11,048 bases of DNA from Thermoplasmatota archaeon (GTDB taxonomy: Archaea; Thermoplasmatota; Penumbrarchaeia; Penumbrarchaeales; Penumbrarchaeaceae), in the NCBI GenBank assembly GCA_030600725.1, contig JAUVLN010000039.1, positions 1 through 11,048 of the forward strand. Reading direction: 5' to 3'. The notes below the pieces were generated by a model, which saw nothing but the letters and a program-made list of their open reading frames with translations, did not search any database and had not been told where the DNA came from. Of this stretch, positions 5,931 to 11,048 are shown one piece after another (the first letter of the stretch is position 1; every line of letters starts with the position of its first letter). Made by a program: the position numbers and the translations under genes.

Positions 5931-5953
5931 TTCCTGGCGATTGGCCCTTTAAC

Positions 5954-8821
5954 ATGAAAGATAGAAAGGGGGTCAAGGGGCTTGAAGCCCTCCGGGCCGA
6001 TGTGTCCAGGTTTCTCTTGAACCGTGGGATCGACACTGCGACGGGCCCTCAGGAGCTTTCCCTGGAGCCGATCCTTTCCGGAGAGGATGTGCTCTTGATC
6101 GCACCTACCGGATATGGGAAGACCGAGGCGACCTTCGGGCCGCTTCTACAGAGGTTGGTGGAGGAGGAGGGCAAGGGGATCAAACTGCTGTATATCGCCC
6201 CGTTGAGGGCCTTGAACAGGGACATGCGGCTGAGGATGGAGGGATGGTGCGAGGACCTTGGTCTGAGTATATCTGTCAGGCATTCCGATACCACGCAGGG
6301 TGAGAGGAACAAACAGGCCAGGAATCCGCCGGATGTTATGGTTACGACACCCGAGACGCTTCAGATCATGTTCACGGGGTCGCGTTTGAGGAAGGGATTG
6401 AGGAACGTTCGACACGTTATCATTGATGAGATCCACGAACTGCATGGCGACGAGAGGGGGGCGCAGCTGGACATGGCGCTTGCAAGGTTGGATCGGTTGG
6501 CCGGCAGGGAGGTTCAGAGGGTGGGGTTGTCCGCAACCGTGGAGGACCCGGAGGATATGGCCTCCTTTCTTGGAGGGGTGAAGAGGAGGGTCAGGATCAT
6601 AACCGGGGATTGGAGGAAAGAATACAGCTTTCTGGTGGATTCGCCCGCCGTTCTGGATGAGGATAATGAGAGCGCGGAGGCGTTGGGTTGTACTCCGAAG
6701 ATGGCCGCGGTGATAAGGAGGATGGCGGAGCTTATCGAGGAATATGGGTCCTCTCTTATATTCGTCAATAGTAGAGGCCTGGCGGAGGCGTTGACGACAC
6801 GGATGAAGGCGTATCGGCCGGAATTGCCGATAGGGATCCACCATGGATCGCTTTCAAAAGAGGCACGAATGGAGATGGAGGACCGGTTCAAAGCGGGTGA
6901 GCTGAAGGGGCTGTTCTGCACGTCGTCTCTGGAGCTTGGGATGGATATCGGTCGGATCGAGCTTGTTATACAGTTCAAGTCCCCGAAGGAAGTGTCCAGA
7001 TTGATGCAGCGCGGGGGGAGGGCGGGACACAGGGTAGGGGACGTGTCAAGATGTGTTGTGCTTGCGACGGAGGCGGACGATGTACTGGAGGCAGGGGTGA
7101 TCGCGGACAAGGCGAACAGGGGGGACCTGGAAAAGAGAGGGGCGAGAAAGGGCATACTTACTGTGCTTTCCAACCAGATGTTATCCATGGCCACGGCAGA
7201 GGGATCCGTGGACATGAAAGAGTTCCACGCCATGGCCAATACTACCTACACATTTTCGGACCTGGAGTGGGAGAGGTGCCTCCAGCTGTTTAGATATCTC
7301 AACGATTCTCATCTGATATTCGTGGACGAGGAGAGTGGGGTGGCGAGTCGAGGCAGGAACACCAGGAAGTACTTCTACGACAACATATCGATGATCCCGG
7401 ATGAGAGGGTGCTGCCGATTCGGGACATATCTACAAGGGGAATTATTGGTACGCTGGATATGGATTTTGTACTGTCAAACCTGGAGCCTTTTTCGAAGTT
7501 CATCGTCAGAGGGCAGCCGTGGCGGGTGGTGGATATCAGGGAGGATGAGGTTGTCGTGGAGCCCATCACGGACCCGGGGCCGGTGCCTGCTTGGTCCGGG
7601 GAGGACATCCCTGTGCCCTGGGAGGTCGCACAAGGGGTGGCGAAGGTGAGAGGGGAGCTGATGAGGTGGATACGGGAAGGTGGGGAGATGGTGCCGTCCT
7701 TTTCCGAGCTGCCGCTGTCCGAAAGTGGGCGGGGATGTGTTCTGGATACGTTCAGGGTACAGGTCGATGAGGATTTCGAGACGCCCGACCTGGAGAGGAT
7801 AACACTGGAATACGGCCAGGAGGGGTTCGTGATAGGCATATGCGGGGGGACGAAGGTCAACGAGACGATCGGGAGGATGGTGGGGGCTCTACTTTCTGCG
7901 AGGTATGGTGGGGGGGTTGTGGTTGATTTCGACCCCTACAGGATATTGTTGAAGGGTGAGATGAGGTTGAAGCCCGATGATATCGAGTGGGCGCTTTCGA
8001 ACATGCCGATCGACGATCTTCAGCAGATGGTTCCGATCTGGTTGAAGAACTCTCCGCTCCTTAGATGGCAGATGCTCCACGTCGCCAAGAAGTTCGGCGT
8101 CATGAAGCGTGAGGTGGACCCGATGACATTTCCTCTCAGGAGGTTGCTGGTGAGGTGGAAAGAGACGCCGATCATGGACGAGACCGTGGAGAGGATCATC
8201 CACAACCGGATGGACATTGAGCACTCGAAATGGATACTTGATCGGATATTCAAAGGGAAGATAGACCTCGTTCCGCAGAAGATCTCTCCTCTCACTATGG
8301 CCACCTCCCAGGTCAGGTCGGAGTTCATGACCCCTGGAAACGCGGGGAGGGAGGTGATCAAGAAGGTGAGGGAGAGGTTGATGAGGGCGCAGTTGAAGCT
8401 TGTCTGCATGAAATGCGGGGCTACACTGAGAGTGACGGCCGGGAGGGCCAAAGAGATTGAAAATTGCCATCGATGTGGGGCCGGGATGCTCGCCCCTCTT
8501 CCTGCGGGGGACCTCAAGACGCTGAGGGCGGTTGCGGATGGGGTCAAGGGGAAGGTGTTGAAGGGGGACGACAGGAAGAGGTTCAAGGCGGCTGCGATGG
8601 CGGGGGAGCTGTTCATGACCTACGGGTACAGGACGGCCATGTGCATGGCTGCGAGGGGGGTGGGTCCCAAGACCGCGGGGAGGATCCTGATGAGGCACCT
8701 GGATGATGATACAAGAATAATCAAAGATTATTCGGACCTCTATCGTGGTGACGATGAGCTGGTGAAGGAGATCTTCGGGCAGGAGATCAAGTATGCTAGA
8801 ACACGGCGGTTCTGGGAGTGA
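5954..8821 (+). CDS. lhr: Lhr-type superfamily 2 DNA/RNA helicase with zinc ribbon and HhH end
   Basis: The protein has 955 residues from ATG 5954. Helicase motifs appear in order: Gln motif GPQELSLEPIL (31-41), Walker A APTGYGKT (50-57), PLRALNRD (83-90), TTPETL (131-136), DEIH (158-161), SAT (193-195), LIFVNSRG (268-275), CTSSLELGMDIG (322-333) and QRGGRAGHR (352-360). LELGMDIG with QRGGRAGHR and the long region after the second RecA domain (about 400-800, winged helix plus beta-rich Lhr core) are typical of Lhr (COG1201). Near the C-terminus, C818-C821 and C838-C841 form a likely zinc ribbon. ARGVGPKTAGRIL (900-912) is a helix-hairpin-helix-like DNA-binding motif. Lhr proteins are 3'-5' ATP-driven translocases linked to DNA repair or RNA handling. 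All catalytic residues are intact. It is divergent from mutL. Confidence 0.95.
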   Translation: MKDRKGVKGLEALRADVSRFLLNRGIDTATGPQELSLEPILSGEDVLLIAPTGYGKTEATFGPLLQRLVEEEGKGIKLLYIAPLRALNRDMRLRMEGWCEDLGLSISVRHSDTTQGERNKQARNPPDVMVTTPETLQIMFTGSRLRKGLRNVRHVIIDEIHELHGDERGAQLDMALARLDRLAGREVQRVGLSATVEDPEDMASFLGGVKRRVRIITGDWRKEYSFLVDSPAVLDEDNESAEALGCTPKMAAVIRRMAELIEEYGSSLIFVNSRGLAEALTTRMKAYRPELPIGIHHGSLSKEARMEMEDRFKAGELKGLFCTSSLELGMDIGRIELVIQFKSPKEVSRLMQRGGRAGHRVGDVSRCVVLATEADDVLEAGVIADKANRGDLEKRGARKGILTVLSNQMLSMATAEGSVDMKEFHAMANTTYTFSDLEWERCLQLFRYLNDSHLIFVDEESGVASRGRNTRKYFYDNISMIPDERVLPIRDISTRGIIGTLDMDFVLSNLEPFSKFIVRGQPWRVVDIREDEVVVEPITDPGPVPAWSGEDIPVPWEVAQGVAKVRGELMRWIREGGEMVPSFSELPLSESGRGCVLDTFRVQVDEDFETPDLERITLEYGQEGFVIGICGGTKVNETIGRMVGALLSARYGGGVVVDFDPYRILLKGEMRLKPDDIEWALSNMPIDDLQQMVPIWLKNSPLLRWQMLHVAKKFGVMKREVDPMTFPLRRLLVRWKETPIMDETVERIIHNRMDIEHSKWILDRIFKGKIDLVPQKISPLTMATSQVRSEFMTPGNAGREVIKKVRERLMRAQLKLVCMKCGATLRVTAGRAKEIENCHRCGAGMLAPLPAGDLKTLRAVADGVKGKVLKGDDRKRFKAAAMAGELFMTYGYRTAMCMAARGVGPKTAGRILMRHLDDDTRIIKDYSDLYRGDDELVKEIFGQEIKYARTRRFWE

Positions 8822-8822
8822 A

Positions 8823-8839
8823 CAAGGGCGATTCCCTTG
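8823..8839. other. Hairpin in the gap between convergent stops
   Basis: CAAGGG-CGATT-CCCTTG forms a perfect 6 bp stem with a 5-base loop. It fills most of the 23 bases between the helicase stop (8821) and the opposing surface-protein stop (8845). It may define 3' ends on both strands. No T-run follows it, so it is not a standard archaeal terminator. Confidence 0.4.
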
Positions 8840-8844
8840 CCCTG

Positions 8845-11048
8845 TCACTCCTCCCCATCCGCCACCGGTGACCCCTTGTTCTCCCAAGGTCTTTTCACAT
8901 AGAGGAACGCCACCACAGCTAAGATCAACAGCAGGAGGAATATGGGTAAAAGTGAGGCATAGAATAGTGGTGTTGAGAAAAATGATGGCGGATATCCCTG
9001 GAATTCTACCTCTATGGTCTGTGAAGATCCCAAAGATACATATCTTGTCTGGTTCTCCTCGATCCTCTTGAAGCTGACTGTCTTTTTCAGGAACATCTCA
9101 ATCGTGTAATCGTCACCTGGTAGCCTGAACTCAGCGGTCCCGTTGCCATCCGTGAGCTTCCCGGAATTGATCATTCCCTTTTCATCATAGACCTGGACCT
9201 CAACATCACTAACAGGGTCCCCTTCTTCTGAAAGAGCGATCATCGTGAGGTAATAGACATCCGCATTCAAGGTTAACTGCCTGTTATCATCTATGATAAC
9301 ATTCTCTTCCCTGTGAACCAGTTTCTGGAGCCACACAACTTCCATGTGATAGGTTCCAACGGGCATCCTTACCCTTATCTGGCCGGAGTTATCCGTGATC
9401 TGAGCATCGTAGACCTCATCCATCTCCAGATGGAATACGGTGATGTAGGCGTTCTCCAAGGGAGCGTCCCTATCATCAACCACTTCTATGGAAAGGTAGA
9501 AGATCTCAGCATTGATCGAAAGGTCCGATGAGGTATCCAGAATATAATTCTCGATCTTGCTTGTTAGCCTATCCTTCCATCTTACGGCAATGTCGTAAGA
9601 TCCCGTAGGCAGCCTGAAGGTGAGGTTCCCATAGATATCGGTGCTGTTGGTAGAGCCAATTGTTGGATAATCGATGTTTATAATGGAGACAGCGGCCTCA
9701 TAGACCGGGGCATCATCAACATCGGTCACTTCTATGTTCAAATAGAAGATATTGACATTGAACGACCAATCTCCATCAATCAATACCTCGACAACCTCAT
9801 AATAGACCAAAACCCCATTCCAGGAAACAGACATCTGATAGGAGCCCGCTGGAAGTCTTAGAACCTCCATCCCATCACCGTCCGTGATCACGGATTCGAT
9901 TATCAGACCCATTGAGGTTACCGTGACAACCGCATCCTTCACAGGTATGTCCATTTCATCCAGGACCTCCACATCGATATAGTATACAGTGCAGTCAAGG
10001 ACAATGGGATCTGTACTGGATCTGTCACCCGTGATCTCGATCATTCCTTCATAGATAGAGATGGCGAGCCACTCTGCCTTGACATTGACAGTCGTTTTAG
10101 GGATACGGAGGGTTATCAAACCCTGAGGGTCGGTCCTACCGAAATCCAGGGTTTCCCCGGTAAACTTGCTAATGACCGATATGGTTGAATCGAGTATTGG
10201 AAGAGCGTGAGAATCAATTGCTTTGAGAACCACATAGAACATATCGGTTTGCAGGGTCTTTAGAGCATTATCTGAAACAAGATGATCGTGGTCGGTATAG
10301 ATCAAGATGCCGCGGAAGTATGCGGTGGTATCAAAGGAGATACCAGGTACTCTCATCGTTACTTTTCCTTCCAGATCGGTGATCCCGGAGTTCAGGAGCT
10401 CTTGTGTCCGATTATCATATACGTTCACCTGAGTGCCGAAGACCGCATCTCCCTTTGAGTCCAGTGCCTCAAAGGTGACGTGAAAGATATTGAGAACCAT
10501 GGTATCGGAGACATCCCCGGATAAGGGTATTTCACCCGCGTAAACAAGGATGTTCTTCCAGAATATCTCCACATTGTAATCATCCAACGGCAAACGGAAT
10601 GTGACCATTCCGTCCGGGGAGGTCGTGTCCTTGTACTTTATCACGTTCTCCTGTGTCCCCAGATATATCTTGGAATCGCCGACGGAATTCCCCATTTTAT
10701 CTACCGTAACGAGGTCAAGATAGTATATCCAGGAGTTTATCGTTTTATCCTCGCTTGCCCGGATCTCGTATCCCGTCTCCTCGTAGACCAACACCTCGTC
10801 CCAATATATGGAGATATCAGCTGTTATCCCGGGAAGCCTGAGCGTCACCCTACCGCTGGTTGAGGATATGCCGGATCCCAACAGCCTTCCACTGTCATTA
10901 CGTTCCACGTACAAAACAGCCCCGGAGACCGGGATCTCCTTCGAGTCGATCACATGAAGATAAATATAATAGATCGAGAGATGGAGAACGAATTCCCCCA
11001 CATTCTGGGTTACATCTATAATTGTGGTATTGACAACAACATCAAACC
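8845..11048 (-). CDS. Large surface protein with tandem beta-sandwich repeats, 5' end beyond window
   Basis: The frame is open from the TGA at 8845 to the right edge. A GTG at 11001 could be taken as a start, but the upstream codons continue the repeat pattern (FDVVVNTTIIDVTQN), so the true start lies outside. At least 733 residues are visible. Counting from the GTG, eight repeats cover residues 10-666, and one membrane helix follows (about 678-702, SLLPIFLLLLILAVVAFLYV). A short tail (KRPWENKG...GEE) ends the protein, so the repeats face outside. Each unit resembles carboxypeptidase-regulatory-like or Cna-B/Ig-like beta sandwiches. There is one visible Cys (337) and no enzyme motif. It is likely an adhesin, S-layer-associated stalk or envelope spacer. 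Base composition is clearly lower in GC than the helicase gene. Confidence 0.85.
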   Translation of the reverse strand, partial: FDVVVNTTIIDVTQNVGEFVLHLSIYYIYLHVIDSKEIPVSGAVLYVERNDSGRLLGSGISSTSGRVTLRLPGITADISIYWDEVLVYEETGYEIRASEDKTINSWIYYLDLVTVDKMGNSVGDSKIYLGTQENVIKYKDTTSPDGMVTFRLPLDDYNVEIFWKNILVYAGEIPLSGDVSDTMVLNIFHVTFEALDSKGDAVFGTQVNVYDNRTQELLNSGITDLEGKVTMRVPGISFDTTAYFRGILIYTDHDHLVSDNALKTLQTDMFYVVLKAIDSHALPILDSTISVISKFTGETLDFGRTDPQGLITLRIPKTTVNVKAEWLAISIYEGMIEITGDRSSTDPIVLDCTVYYIDVEVLDEMDIPVKDAVVTVTSMGLIIESVITDGDGMEVLRLPAGSYQMSVSWNGVLVYYEVVEVLIDGDWSFNVNIFYLNIEVTDVDDAPVYEAAVSIINIDYPTIGSTNSTDIYGNLTFRLPTGSYDIAVRWKDRLTSKIENYILDTSSDLSINAEIFYLSIEVVDDRDAPLENAYITVFHLEMDEVYDAQITDNSGQIRVRMPVGTYHMEVVWLQKLVHREENVIIDDNRQLTLNADVYYLTMIALSEEGDPVSDVEVQVYDEKGMINSGKLTDGNGTAEFRLPGDDYTIEMFLKKTVSFKRIEENQTRYVSLGSSQTIEVEFQGYPPSFFSTPLFYASLLPIFLLLLILAVVAFLYVKRPWENKGSPVADGEE
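9004..10974 (-). repeat. Eight tandem protein repeats of 79-85 residues
   Basis: Units in transcription order are 10974-10729, 10728-10489, 10488-10243, 10242-9988, 9987-9751, 9750-9505, 9504-9259 and 9258-9004. Each begins [IVM]-[FY]-[YH]-x-hydrophobic and has a D-x(3)-P/V-turn near position 10. A TD-x(2-3)-G turn near the middle is followed by R-[LIMV]-P. The unit then continues YxxxVxWxxxLVY, with W changed to F in some copies. The DNA copies have diverged and no long identical stretch was seen, so the array is old rather than recently amplified. The remaining upstream 15 codons look like the end of another unit. Confidence 0.85.

Noticed and set aside
7889..8887. Long - strand open frame of 332 codons opposite the helicase gene
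   Set aside because: It mirrors the G-rich helicase gene and yields a His-, Pro- and Arg-rich product. It also overlaps the surface-protein stop. Other antisense frames at 6146-6844 and 6514-7239 fail for the same reason.
10999..11001. GTG as the true start of the large surface protein
   Set aside because: Codons upstream remain open to the edge and encode the tail of a further repeat unit, and no promoter or signal peptide is present. The gene is truncated by the window.
1..11048. CRISPR array, insertion sequence, integrase site or defence island
   Set aside because: No regularly spaced direct repeats, transposase motifs, terminal inverted repeats or tRNA-linked attachment sites were seen. 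The repeats at the right end are protein-level units inside one gene.

Overview
This window reads as part of an archaeal chromosome, probably from the Thermoplasmatota or a neighbouring euryarchaeal group. The lineage is an inference; the archaeal call is firmer. It rests on TATA-like boxes about 25 bases before start codons, a general lack of clear Shine-Dalgarno sites (leaderless genes), heavy use of AGG for arginine, a divergent FtsZ/tubulin-type protein, an archaeal-style Lhr helicase and a pilin-like membrane protein. No rRNA, tRNA, CRISPR array, insertion sequence or integrase was found.

Layout from left to right. (1) The last 36 codons of an unidentified + strand gene end at 112. They converge on a small unidentified protein gene (171-458, -). 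(2) A 327-base intergenic stretch (459-785) holds two outward-facing promoter candidates and several short hairpins and repeats. (3) A 371-residue + strand protein of unknown family (786-1901) has a possible winged-helix start, a charged disordered linker and a possible OB-fold end. Its stop codon directly abuts that of the next block. (4) Four - strand genes follow each other, transcribed from 5895 down to 1902: mutL, a membrane-anchored thioredoxin of TlpA type, a divergent FtsZ/tubulin-family protein, and a small pilin-like membrane protein. (5) An Lhr-type helicase of 955 residues (5954-8821, +) is divergent from mutL across a 58-base shared promoter region. (6) It converges on a large, lower-GC surface protein gene (8845 to beyond 11048, -). 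That gene encodes at least eight tandem beta-sandwich-like repeats of about 82 residues, a C-terminal membrane helix and a short cytoplasmic tail.

How the genes fit together. MutL and Lhr are both nucleic-acid maintenance factors and may share control through the divergent promoter, but no mutS is in view. The thioredoxin, FtsZ-like and pilin-like genes are closely spaced. The last two are almost fused (7 bases apart from ATG, or 1 base if GTG starts are used), which suggests a joint cell-envelope or cytoskeletal role. The FtsZ-like protein keeps the GTP-binding loops but seems to lack the catalytic T7 loop, and it is the most unusual item here. The large repeat protein is a cell-surface protein that may be unrelated to the rest.
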